This document shows, in pieces, positions 5,267 to 13,059 of a stretch of 13,059 nt of DNA (the stretch's first letter is position 1; each line of letters begins with the position of its first letter). Both the position numbers and the translations under genes were made by a program. The stretch lies in NCBI GenBank assembly GCA_937950325.1, contig CALFDJ010000058.1, forward strand, positions 1-13,059, in the 5' to 3' direction. The notes under the pieces were generated by a model. It was not told the DNA's origin and did no database searches. It saw nothing but the letters and a program-made list of their open reading frames with translations. The stretch comes from an uncultured Collinsella sp. (lineage in GTDB: Bacteria > Actinomycetota > Coriobacteriia > Coriobacteriales > Coriobacteriaceae).

Positions 5267-7300
5267 GTGTTGTCTCGATGCGTAAACCAAAAGCAAATAA
5301 TGAAAGCCGTCTTCGTTGCTCTTCTCTTTATTGTCGAGCTTCTGTGCATGAAGCACTTTTATGCGAACCACTCTGTCTCACAGCTGTTTGTTTTAGCGCT
5401 CTATTGCGTCGTTGTAGATGTTGCCATTTGGCAATCATATTGTGTCTTCCTTTCCTCAGATGATGAAAAAAAGCGTGACAACTGTTCTGGTCGCTGCGCT
5501 CAATTATTAGTCCTGTTGCTTGCGGCATTTGCTGTGGCGGTCATCTGGGAGGGCTGTACCGTTCTTGGCTCGCCGGCTTCTCATTTCTCGAATATTGCTG
5601 ACTGGAATAAAAAGCGGCTCATATTCTTTTTTCTGATTTCCTATTGCGCAATACTCTATTTATTCCAAAGCGGCTTTTCTCTGAAAGCGTTGTTCCATTC
5701 TGCTTCGGCGAGGGTCAAGGCTACCGACTATGTTTCCCTGCTGATTATCGCATTCTTTATTGTTTTTGGCTGCTCTACGATTGCATTCGTGAATGGGTTC
5801 ATTAATGCTGTTGTTTATTTCCTGCTGGTAGTCATAACTTCGGTTTTCACGGCTTGCTCGGGCATTCGAAAGAGAAACTCTGCCCTTCCTGTTGCTTTCT
5901 TTATCGCTGCATTCTCAATTGGTGTTTTCCTTGTGGTGAGCACTCCGATAACGACGGGTATTTCATGGGATGATCAAATTCACTATTCCAATGCCCTTTC
6001 GACATCTTATTTATTTGAAACTCAAAAAACTGATACGGATATTAAATTTACTGACGAAGCGGTCCGTCGTGCACAGGGCTATGAAGAGCCCTCTCTTTCC
6101 CATTTTGATCGAGCGGAAATTCTTGAGCATGCTAGGCAGTTGAATGGCTCCTATAGATCTGGTATCGCTTCTGGTCATGTGCAAGTTAACAAGCATGAAG
6201 AATTCGTTTATACGCTTAGCAGCATTGGGTATATTCCATCGGCAATTGGCCTTTGGCTCGCTCGCCTTCTGCATTTCGATTTTTCTTCTATGATTCAATT
6301 CGCTCGGATTTGCAATTTATTTAGTTACTGTCTTGCAATTGCCATTGCAATCAAGGTTACGCCCTCAAAAAAGGGACTATTTGCTTTTGTGGGAATGCTG
6401 CCAACTTCGATCTTTCTTGCGTCATGTTTCTCTTATGATGCATGGCTCATTTCGTTTATCATTCTCGGTTTTGCTTATTTTTTGAGGTATGCATGGGGTG
6501 ATTTAAATGAATTTACAGTTCGCAATATAGCACTCGCATTTTTATTTACCTTTTTAGGACTCGCAGTCAAAGCTGTGTATTTTCCGATAATCGGTCTATT
6601 CTTTATGGTTCCGCGTAATCGTTTTGCGGGCTCGAAGCAACGAGTTCATTACTATGCCGCCGTGTTTGTTTTGGGCTTGATTGCTTTTGCCTCATTTGCG
6701 CTTCCGTTCTTGTTTTCAACGGCCAGCGGATCTAACGTTGGCGATATGCGAGGCGGCTCCGATGTTAACTCTGGTCAGCAAATCGCTTTCATTCTCGCCG
6801 ATCCATTGCGCTACGCGGAAATACTCGCCAATTATTTTTCAACTTATTATTTAAATCCGATAACCTCTTCTGGATATGCATTGAACTTTGCATACCTTGG
6901 ATCGCTTGCTGCTCAGATTTCTGTAAATGCAATCCGTGGGTTGGTTCAGGTGCTTCCAGCTGTTTGCCTATTGTTGTTTGGGCTTTTTTCAGCCGATTCG
7001 ATTAGCGTGAATCATATTGGTCTCGCACAATTTCTTTGGGCCTCATTTGTGTTTTTGTTTACGGTGATTTTGGTCGCTACAGCACTTTATGTATCGTTTA
7101 CCCCCGTTGGCTTGGGGACGGTTAATGGTTGTCAGAGTCGTTACCTTTTGCCACTCCTGGTTCCTTGCCTCTCGTTTATTCTTAACCAGGATCGCTTGGT
7201 CTATGGGGATGGTAAACGATTCGTTTTAGTGTGCCTCGTATTGCCGTTTGTTCTGGCTGCGATTTGCGAGTTTGTATTAATTGTTGGAAAGTGTTGCTGA
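5267..7300 (+). CDS. DUF2142 family polytopic membrane protein, probable GT-C-like glycosyltransferase
   Basis: A 677-residue protein with a dozen or so hydrophobic segments. The features fit the DUF2142 family: an acidic WDDQIHYSNA motif after a membrane helix (234-243), then GMLPTSIFLASCFSYDAW (376-393) and a C-terminal NGCQSRYLLPLL (620-631). The acidic pair on an outer loop is reminiscent of GT-C transferases, which use polyprenyl-phosphate sugars outside the cytoplasmic membrane; this role is inferred. I kept the GTG start at 5267 because AAAGGTGA lies nine bases before it and an in-frame stop lies at 5255. ATG at 5300 is the alternative. It follows DUF2304 after 169 bp, a gap where I found no gene and no convincing promoter. 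The next gene follows almost at once. Confidence 0.85.
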   Translation: MLSRCVNQKQIMKAVFVALLFIVELLCMKHFYANHSVSQLFVLALYCVVVDVAIWQSYCVFLSSDDEKKRDNCSGRCAQLLVLLLAAFAVAVIWEGCTVLGSPASHFSNIADWNKKRLIFFFLISYCAILYLFQSGFSLKALFHSASARVKATDYVSLLIIAFFIVFGCSTIAFVNGFINAVVYFLLVVITSVFTACSGIRKRNSALPVAFFIAAFSIGVFLVVSTPITTGISWDDQIHYSNALSTSYLFETQKTDTDIKFTDEAVRRAQGYEEPSLSHFDRAEILEHARQLNGSYRSGIASGHVQVNKHEEFVYTLSSIGYIPSAIGLWLARLLHFDFSSMIQFARICNLFSYCLAIAIAIKVTPSKKGLFAFVGMLPTSIFLASCFSYDAWLISFIILGFAYFLRYAWGDLNEFTVRNIALAFLFTFLGLAVKAVYFPIIGLFFMVPRNRFAGSKQRVHYYAAVFVLGLIAFASFALPFLFSTASGSNVGDMRGGSDVNSGQQIAFILADPLRYAEILANYFSTYYLNPITSSGYALNFAYLGSLAAQISVNAIRGLVQVLPAVCLLLFGLFSADSISVNHIGLAQFLWASFVFLFTVILVATALYVSFTPVGLGTVNGCQSRYLLPLLVPCLSFILNQDRLVYGDGKRFVLVCLVLPFVLAAICEFVLIVGKCC

Positions 7301-7301
7301 T

Positions 7302-9683
7302 ATGGGCATAGTTTTTAATACCGAATTTAACAATAAGCTAAATTGCCGTGGCGACGGCAAGCTATATCTACTGTATGAAGCCGCATCCGTTTTTCCTGAT
7401 GCTGTTGAGTCGAAATCACCCAATGGGCAAATTCTGCCCGCAAGAATCATTCCTTTTTCAGAGACTGAATTTGTTGTTGTTCTTGCCGATTTTGGTGTCG
7501 ACCAATCGCTGTCTTTCTTTAGCGGAGATAATGTAATTTACCAGCGCCGCATCAATCCTGGCAAGTTTTCGATTGAGTCGAAAGTTAACGGCTTGCTGCG
7601 CGCGGTGCATTGTGGACAATTTCGCAATATTGACCGTTCTGGCGTGCATGCGCTCGCTTCTATCCAAATTGAGAGCTTTATTCCCTGCGTTGATGGCGTA
7701 ATCGTTAGAGGTGTTCTTTCAGGTACTGATTGCCTTGAGGGTGATCGTATTGTCGCTTTTAATGAAGAAGCCTGCGTTATTGGCGAATCTTTGTTATTTA
7801 ATAACTTAATAGCCGATGCGAATCCTGGTTTAATAAATTTCTCTCTTCATATTCCTAAGGTCGGGGATAGCCTGTGCATTTGCATGCACAGGGCTTCTGG
7901 TCATCTAGATACGTTTATCAATCTAAAGAAAGATATGCTTAAGGAGCTTTTGGATGAGGCTGATCGGGACCATGCGTGCGCATTCGATCAACCCCGTTAT
8001 TTGTCCTGGTTTTCTGGGCGCAGATTGACTGGATCCGATTCGCGGGCACAAGCACAAATAAAACTTGCATACCAGCCCTTGTTTTCAATCATCGTTCCTC
8101 TATATAAGACTCCCTTGAATTTCTTCAGGGATATGGCTGATTCTGTGATTGCTCAGACGTATTCGAATTGGGAACTCATCCTGGTTAACTCTACGCCAGA
8201 TTACGATGGCCTTAGCGATTTGGTCTCCGAGTATGTGACTGCAGACTCTAGAATTAAAGTTACTGATCTTGAGGGCAATCTAGGTATCACTGAGAACACC
8301 AATGTCGGAATCAAGATGGCCAAGGGAGACTACCTTTGCTTTTTCGATCATGATGATGTTCTCGAACCGAATATCTTGTTTGAGTATGTACACGCTCTAA
8401 ATCAAAATTCGGATATTAATCTTCTCTACTGTGATGAAGATAAGCTATTGCCTGACGGGTCCTTGGCTCATCCTACTTTTAAGCCCGATTTTAGTCTTGA
8501 TATGGCTCGTGACAACAATTATATTTGCCACCTTCTTACTGTTAAAAGGGCATGTTTAGACAGAATTGATCTTTCTAACAGCGAGCTGGATGGCGCCCAA
8601 GACCATGCCATGGTGTTGAAGATTGCCGAACTTGGTGGGACGATCCATCACGTTCCTAAAATCTTGTATCACTGGAGAATAAGCGAGAATTCGACTGCGG
8701 GTAATTCCGATAGTAAACCCTATGCAACACTTGCTGGAATAAAAGCAGTTCAGGAGCACCTTGATAGATGCGGTATCAAGGCGACTGTGGTCAACTCTCA
8801 TAAACGTGCTTTTAGATATAGCCCTATTTATGATGTTCCTTCATCTGAGTCCTGTTCATTAATCGTTACCACCCGCGGCAATCCTTCGGTTCTTTCGACT
8901 CTTGTATCTTCAATCAATGACACCGATTTTGATGATCTTGAAGTTGTTTTCGTGTGCTCACAGGATGCGGAAGCCGTTGTTCAGCAATCGAGTTCTGGAC
9001 TTCGTTGTCGCTATATCGTTCACGCGCTTGATGACCCGTTTAATATATCTGCATGGAGAAATGCCGGAGTTCTCGCCGCGCATGGCGAGCAACTCGTCTT
9101 TGTTCATGACGATATTCAGGCACTAGACTCCTTGTGGCTAAAGACTCTCGTTGGTTTTTCCCAGCGAGAGGATGTTGGCGTTGTTGGAACAATGACGTGC
9201 GATCTTGACGGTATTGTGCAGCAGGCAGGCCTGTCTTATGTTGGAGAATCAATCGTCAACCTATCGCAAGGCATTCATCGCTCTTCTCCTGGCTATATCT
9301 ATATGCCATTGACCGTGAGGGATGTATCGGCGGTGAGTGGTGTCTGTTTAGCTATTTCACGCGAACATTTTAATCGTCTGGGTGGTTTTGACGAGTCGTA
9401 TCTTCTTGACTATTCGGATGTTGATATTTGCTTCAAGTCTTCTCAAGCTGGGTTAAAAGTGATCTATACACCAGAGGCATGTCTCTACCATTTGGCATGT
9501 GTTGACAAATCCCTTGATAGTAAATCTCGCTCTCATAAGCATTTTGAGGATAAGGCACGATTGCTGCATAACTGGTCCGAGCGATTCTCTGAGGGGGATC
9601 CATGGTTCTCCGTTAACTTTTCTCGAGATCCCAAGCGCGCAGCGTTATATAAGTTCGATCCTTTTGACTACGAAGCGATTTGA
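7302..9683 (+). CDS. Two-domain GT2 glycosyltransferase (rhamnan/O-antigen type)
   Basis: A 793-residue protein in three parts. Residues 1-255 are a region without recognised motifs, probably beta-rich. Residues 260-475 form a first GT2 domain with FSIIVPLYKTP, FDHDD (348-352), CDEDK, QDHAM and HVPKILYHWR. Residues 520-730 form a second GT2 domain with VHDD (601-604), a conserved SGVCLAI strand, GGFDE (694-698) and DVDICF. This layout is typical of large transferases that make rhamnose-rich surface glycans, next to WsaF-like enzymes as here. The usual first aspartate of the nucleotide-binding strand (VDDGS) is replaced by LVNSTPD in domain 1 and by VFVCS in domain 2. I prefer ATG 7302, one base after the upstream stop and downstream of GGAAAG; TTG 7281 would overlap that gene. 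Linkage and sugar are not readable. Confidence 0.88.
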   Translation: MGIVFNTEFNNKLNCRGDGKLYLLYEAASVFPDAVESKSPNGQILPARIIPFSETEFVVVLADFGVDQSLSFFSGDNVIYQRRINPGKFSIESKVNGLLRAVHCGQFRNIDRSGVHALASIQIESFIPCVDGVIVRGVLSGTDCLEGDRIVAFNEEACVIGESLLFNNLIADANPGLINFSLHIPKVGDSLCICMHRASGHLDTFINLKKDMLKELLDEADRDHACAFDQPRYLSWFSGRRLTGSDSRAQAQIKLAYQPLFSIIVPLYKTPLNFFRDMADSVIAQTYSNWELILVNSTPDYDGLSDLVSEYVTADSRIKVTDLEGNLGITENTNVGIKMAKGDYLCFFDHDDVLEPNILFEYVHALNQNSDINLLYCDEDKLLPDGSLAHPTFKPDFSLDMARDNNYICHLLTVKRACLDRIDLSNSELDGAQDHAMVLKIAELGGTIHHVPKILYHWRISENSTAGNSDSKPYATLAGIKAVQEHLDRCGIKATVVNSHKRAFRYSPIYDVPSSESCSLIVTTRGNPSVLSTLVSSINDTDFDDLEVVFVCSQDAEAVVQQSSSGLRCRYIVHALDDPFNISAWRNAGVLAAHGEQLVFVHDDIQALDSLWLKTLVGFSQREDVGVVGTMTCDLDGIVQQAGLSYVGESIVNLSQGIHRSSPGYIYMPLTVRDVSAVSGVCLAISREHFNRLGGFDESYLLDYSDVDICFKSSQAGLKVIYTPEACLYHLACVDKSLDSKSRSHKHFEDKARLLHNWSERFSEGDPWFSVNFSRDPKRAALYKFDPFDYEAI

Positions 9684-9692
9684 GTGCTTTAA

Positions 9693-11259
9693 ATGAAACA
9701 AATTGCCTGGATAATATCTCCGCCGGCAAAGGGTTCTGGCGGCTTTCGAACCATCTGCAGCAAGGCTTCCTTTCTAGATTCTCGCGGATATGAGAACTAC
9801 TTTTACATTATGCCGGGCTGTGAAGCATACAAAAGTGCTCATAGAGTTCAGACCGAAATAAAGGATTGGTTTGGTTATTCGCCTAAAGAAGTTCTTGTGG
9901 CTCCGAGTGTGCCCGAGGATTTTTTTTGCAGTAATCGCCACCGCTTGGAATACGGCGCACTTTGCATCTATGCAGAAGTGCACCCATAAGTTCTACTTCA
10001 TTCAGGATTTTGAACCTTGGTTCTATCCGATGGGGGAGATGTATCTAAATGCCGAAGCAAGTTATCGTTATGAACTAAACCCCATAACGATAGGCAGATG
10101 GCTTTCTAAAAAAGTTGAACCCTATTATTCGCATGAAGTCCCATATTGTGATTTTGGCGTAAGCGATATATATACTGCGCAGGAACAAAATCTAAGCAGA
10201 GAGTATGCCGTCTGTGCTATTTATCAATCCAATAAGGATCGGCGTTTGTCTGGCATGTTGCTTGATGCAATTAAATTGCTTCTCAAGCTCGACGATGCGG
10301 TTGTCGTATATTTATACGGCGAAGACGCAATGCCTCCCATTCGTGATCCACGTGTACGCAGCCTCGGCATCTTGACCGCTGATGAATGCGCCTCGCTTTA
10401 TGCCAAGTGTGTTGCCGGCGTATCGTTGAGCGTGACTAATCCCTCTCGCCTGCCTTTCGAAATGCTTGCATCGAAGCTCTCGGTAATTGAAATAAACCGT
10501 GAGAATAATCTACTCGACTTTCCGGAGGGCACCATCCACCTCGCTGAGCCCTCTGCTTGCGGCATTGCTTCTTCTATTCTTGAGGCTCTTTCAGGCTCAA
10601 AATGCGATTCGCCTAATCGATTTAGCTGCACGTCGATTGAGCGTGAAAATGAAATGTTCTTCGAGGCCTTTACACGTTATCTGAATGAAGAGCCATCCTT
10701 GGTTAGCGGGAAGTCCGCCTTCGGGAATGTGCTAAAAACCGAAGAACTAAGTAAGGTCTTCTTGCTCAGCGATCATCTCGCTGATGCTCGATTGCGATCG
10801 TCTGCCATGTCTCAAACGCTCATTCAAGCTTCTTCTGTTGATTTGACTGTGCGTTTTGAGTCGTCTTTGATGCCTGTGGATGTTCGCGCGGCAGTTTGGC
10901 GTGCCCTTGATCAGTCTGATATTCGCTGGATTAGTCTTGAATCTAGGGACGGTCTTTTTGCGGGACATGTTCCGCTGTTTTTAAATGATGATGAAGAGGC
11001 CTATCTTCGCATTCATATATACTCTTTAGCGGAAGACGGCAAGAATCCGCTTTGTGTCGCCGAGCTAAGCCAACTAGTCTGTCTTTCGCCTTCTCGCAAC
11101 GCTCATCCTGTTGTTCGTTCGGTTGAAAGTGGCGCATGCAGCATGTCTGCCGTTTTTAACCTATCTGATGATTATTGTGAACCGTTTCAGCCTTCTGCTT
11201 CGACGGGCGTCGAAGGCGGTCACGTTGCTCTACTCAAACGTTTATTTCGGAGAAACTAA
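9693..11259 (+). pseudogene. WsaF-like GT4 rhamnosyltransferase, interrupted by a one-base frameshift in a T8 run
   Basis: Two overlapping frames together make one protein of 521 residues. The first frame (9693-9989) gives MKQIAWIISPPAKGSGGFRT through PEDFF (residues 1-78). The second continues with AVIATAWNTAHF. Removing one T from the eight at 9920-9927 joins them exactly. The joined protein has the WsaF family signature YFIQDFEPWFYPMG (101-114) and GVSLSVTNPSRLPFEMLAS (242-260), where the donor site of this GT-B fold lies. WsaF of Geobacillus is a rhamnosyltransferase of S-layer glycan synthesis. About 185 extra C-terminal residues have no recognised domain. As sequenced, translation ends at 9989 with 98 residues. 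The second frame's own ATG (9871) lacks good support and would miss the N-terminal domain. It starts nine bases after the upstream gene, and its stop overlaps the next ATG (TAATG). Confidence 0.8.
9920..9927 (+). repeat. Homopolymer of eight T at the frameshift site
   Basis: GAGGA is followed by eight T and GCAGTAATC. Seven T would keep the glycosyltransferase in frame (E-D-F-F-A-V-I). The eighth T shifts it and brings in a stop at 9989. Such runs are prone to slippage in replication, transcription and sequencing. Confidence 0.9.
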
Positions 11260-12290
11260 TGGCGCGCTTTAACCAATGGACTCAGCTACTTAAAGCCTCT
11301 GCGACATCGCGCAGGCACGATGAAAAATCCGATGGTGTTAAGCAAGAACGCTATCTCCTTTTGGATACGGCTATGGGAAGCGAGGACTCTGGTGACCATG
11401 TGATCATGGATGCCTGTGGCTGTATCGCGGATCAAATCTTTGGCGGTGCGTTGCCCCATGTGGCAACGCACTATTATTCCAAAGAGCTTGAAATGTATCC
11501 TGAATACGTAAAGCTGTTGTGCGGCACCAATATTCTGTATACGCATATGGCTGATCAGCAGCAATGGGCGCTTGCCAAGCGGTTGGGCAATAATAGAAAT
11601 GTTGTTTTGTTCGGCGTGGGCATGTCTGATATTGGGGTGGACGATGCTATCGACGCCTATACAAAGAAGTTCTATAAAACCTTGCTATCCGATGAATATC
11701 TTCATAGTGTTCGAGATGAAATGACTAAGAAGAGGCTTAACTCTATTGGCATAGAGAATGTTCTTAATACCGCATGTCCGACCATGTGGTCGTTAACCCC
11801 ATCTAGGCAACTCGAGATATCCTCTAAGCGTTCTAAAAACGTTGTTACGTCAATTACCGATTACTGTTTCGATGCGGAACGTGACCGTAAGATGCTGGAA
11901 TTGCTGTCGTCGGAATACGAAAAGGTAACGATTTGGATTCAAGGAAGCCATGATGTTGATTGGTGTCTTGATCAAATAGTCGATCTGAAGCAATTTAATG
12001 TCATAGGCCCCAATATCGAAGAGCTTAATCGTGTAATTGAAACCGAGGAGTTTGATTATGTGGGGACGCGTCTCCATGCGGGCATCCGCTGTTTAAATGG
12101 AGGACATCGCTCTCTAATTATTGCAATTGATAATCGAGCCCGCCAGATCGGTGAAGATACGGGACTTCCCGTTCTTGAACGCGAGGACGGCTATCTCCAT
12201 AAATTAGCTGATTGGGTAAACCATCCCGTTAAAACTGAGATTAATCTTCCCTGGACGAGCATCGATAAATGGAAGAAACAGTTTAATTAG
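11259..12290 (+). CDS. Polysaccharide pyruvyl transferase family protein
   Basis: A 343-residue protein of the pyruvyl transferase family (CsaB/WcaK-like, PF04230). The GT-B-like fold is indicated by an N-terminal SGDHVIMDACGCIAD segment (44-58), a central LFGVGMSD (117-124) and the family's clearest signature near the C-terminus, DYVGTRLHAGIRCLNGG (266-282) followed by IIAIDNRA (287-294). Members transfer pyruvate from phosphoenolpyruvate to a sugar, forming a ketal that adds negative charge. Some members have other or unknown roles, so the reaction is probable, not shown. The ATG at 11259 overlaps the upstream TAA by one base, and GGAG at 11249-11252 is its ribosome binding site. It is the last gene of the rightward train and ends 25 bp from the convergent acyltransferase gene. 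No terminator hairpin is visible between them. Confidence 0.87.
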   Translation: MARFNQWTQLLKASATSRRHDEKSDGVKQERYLLLDTAMGSEDSGDHVIMDACGCIADQIFGGALPHVATHYYSKELEMYPEYVKLLCGTNILYTHMADQQQWALAKRLGNNRNVVLFGVGMSDIGVDDAIDAYTKKFYKTLLSDEYLHSVRDEMTKKRLNSIGIENVLNTACPTMWSLTPSRQLEISSKRSKNVVTSITDYCFDAERDRKMLELLSSEYEKVTIWIQGSHDVDWCLDQIVDLKQFNVIGPNIEELNRVIETEEFDYVGTRLHAGIRCLNGGHRSLIIAIDNRARQIGEDTGLPVLEREDGYLHKLADWVNHPVKTEINLPWTSIDKWKKQFN

Positions 12291-12315
12291 CTGTATTCCT
12301 TGGCTATTGCTTTCC

Positions 12316-13059
12316 CTATTTCTTATCGTGTGGTGCCTTTGGCGTTTCTCCGATTATCCAACCCATATTTGTGGCTCGAATTAGATTCGTCAACATATAG
12401 GCGACTGATCCAAATCCAATCAGGTTAATTGCTGCCATCGCCATTGGGGCTATGTTGGGCCAGTAGGTAAAAGAAATGTAAACCAGTGGAGAATGAAAAA
12501 GATATATTCCCATACTGTTTTTGCTAATCATTTCGGTTAGTAGGTTTGCCTTTTGGGGGATGACACAATAAATTGATGCAAGCGCCATGCAAGTAAGGGC
12601 GGTGGAAGCAATGGGGGGCTCCACTTGTTTTAGTAAGTTTACAAGGAATAATAGTATTAGGACTATTGATATGCTTTTACGCCTTTTATAGCTCTCGAAC
12701 CATTTGTTTGCTTCCAAGTAGTGGATTGTTAGGCCAAGCGCAAACCATATTGCATTTGCTTCTGCCAAATTGATATATCTGTTCGCTGATGGTATTCCAA
12801 AATGGTAAAGATAAATTGAAGCGCCGAAAACTATCGGAACCTTAAAACTTGTTAGAGGGCTCTTTTCGAGTATTTGAAAGATGCACGACGTGGCTGCTGT
12901 AATGAAAAAAAGAGTCGGGAGAAACCAAAGGTGACCGTTGTCTTCGCCCAACAGAATTGATTTAAAGATGATGTGCGGTATAGTTAGGCCATTGTAATAG
13001 GGATAGATCGCGTCGAAAATGTTGGTGTAAGGGTGACGCCCTAGCGCCCGTTTAACGAA
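12316..13059 (-). CDS. Acyltransferase 3 family membrane protein, N-terminus outside window
   Basis: The frame is open from the right edge to a TAG at 12316-12318, giving 247 C-terminal residues. The first 36 of these lie upstream of the leftmost in-window TTG start and fit the family: HPYTN, then IPHIIFKSILLGEDNGHLWF leading into LPTLFF. The HLWFLP motif followed by six or seven hydrophobic helices, including NSMGIYLFHSPLVY, is typical of acyltransferase-3 proteins. These move acetyl or other acyl groups across the membrane onto surface sugars. The N-terminal R-x10-H catalytic region expected for the family would lie beyond 13059. The gene converges on the pyruvyl transferase gene and belongs to a separate transcript. 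Which sugar is acylated is unknown. Confidence 0.85.
   Translation of the reverse strand, partial: FVKRALGRHPYTNIFDAIYPYYNGLTIPHIIFKSILLGEDNGHLWFLPTLFFITAATSCIFQILEKSPLTSFKVPIVFGASIYLYHFGIPSANRYINLAEANAIWFALGLTIHYLEANKWFESYKRRKSISIVLILLFLVNLLKQVEPPIASTALTCMALASIYCVIPQKANLLTEMISKNSMGIYLFHSPLVYISFTYWPNIAPMAMAAINLIGFGSVAYMLTNLIRATNMGWIIGETPKAPHDKK

Noticed and set aside
9871..11259. Independent gene starting at the ATG at 9871
   Set aside because: Residues before IFFAVIATAW make no sense for the family, while the other frame supplies the missing N-terminus exactly up to the T8 run. It is the second half of one frameshifted gene.
12291..12315. Bidirectional terminator between the convergent genes
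   Set aside because: I found no inverted repeat with a T run in or next to the 25-bp gap.
1..13059. tRNA, rRNA, CRISPR arrays, riboswitches
   Set aside because: No cloverleaf, regularly spaced repeats or known leader motifs were seen on either strand by eye.

Overview
This window is the middle of a cell-surface polysaccharide (capsule, exopolysaccharide or wall-glycan) biosynthesis locus. It holds six glycosyltransferase genes, a polytopic membrane protein of the DUF2142 type, a small DUF2304 membrane protein, a pyruvyl transferase and the end of an acyltransferase-3 gene. No regulator, polymerase, flippase or chain-length gene is visible, so the locus must extend beyond both edges. The organism is probably a Gram-positive actinobacterium. 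The surface-glycan genes are fairly AT-rich, but the insertion-sequence relic at 3387-3985 is strongly GC-rich, and its transposase fragments resemble, from memory, IS30-like transposases of Coriobacteriia such as Collinsella. This host guess is an inference of modest confidence.

Layout. Positions 1-56 look like the outer end of an IS256-type insertion sequence lying mostly outside the window. From 136 to 2283 two genes run leftward, a GT2 and a GT4 glycosyltransferase. Only 36 bp away, a GT2 gene starts in the opposite direction (2320-3264). The stretch 3265-4063 has no intact gene. It holds a roughly 0.6-kb internally deleted IS relic with imperfect terminal inverted repeats, a long hairpin and a perfect 13-bp flanking direct repeat, followed by a good promoter (TTAACC-17-TATAAT). 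From 4064 to 12290 a rightward gene train follows: a polyprenyl-phosphate-type GT2, DUF2304, DUF2142, a two-domain GT2, a WsaF-like GT4 and a pyruvyl transferase. Most junctions touch or overlap. An acyltransferase-3 gene cut by the right edge converges on it (12316-13059).

How the genes may work together. The cytoplasmic GT2 and GT4 enzymes, including the tandem GT2 and the WsaF-like enzyme typical of rhamnose-rich glycans, would assemble a repeat unit or chain on a lipid carrier. The pyruvyl transferase and acyltransferase would decorate it. The DPM1-like GT2, DUF2304 and DUF2142 trio looks like a self-contained module that would load a sugar on polyprenyl phosphate and transfer it outside the membrane. 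The most notable features are a one-base frameshift in a run of eight T inside the WsaF-like gene (possible on/off switching or sequencing error), the trans-mobilisable-looking IS derivative just upstream of the main promoter, and the DPM1/DUF2304/DUF2142 trio.
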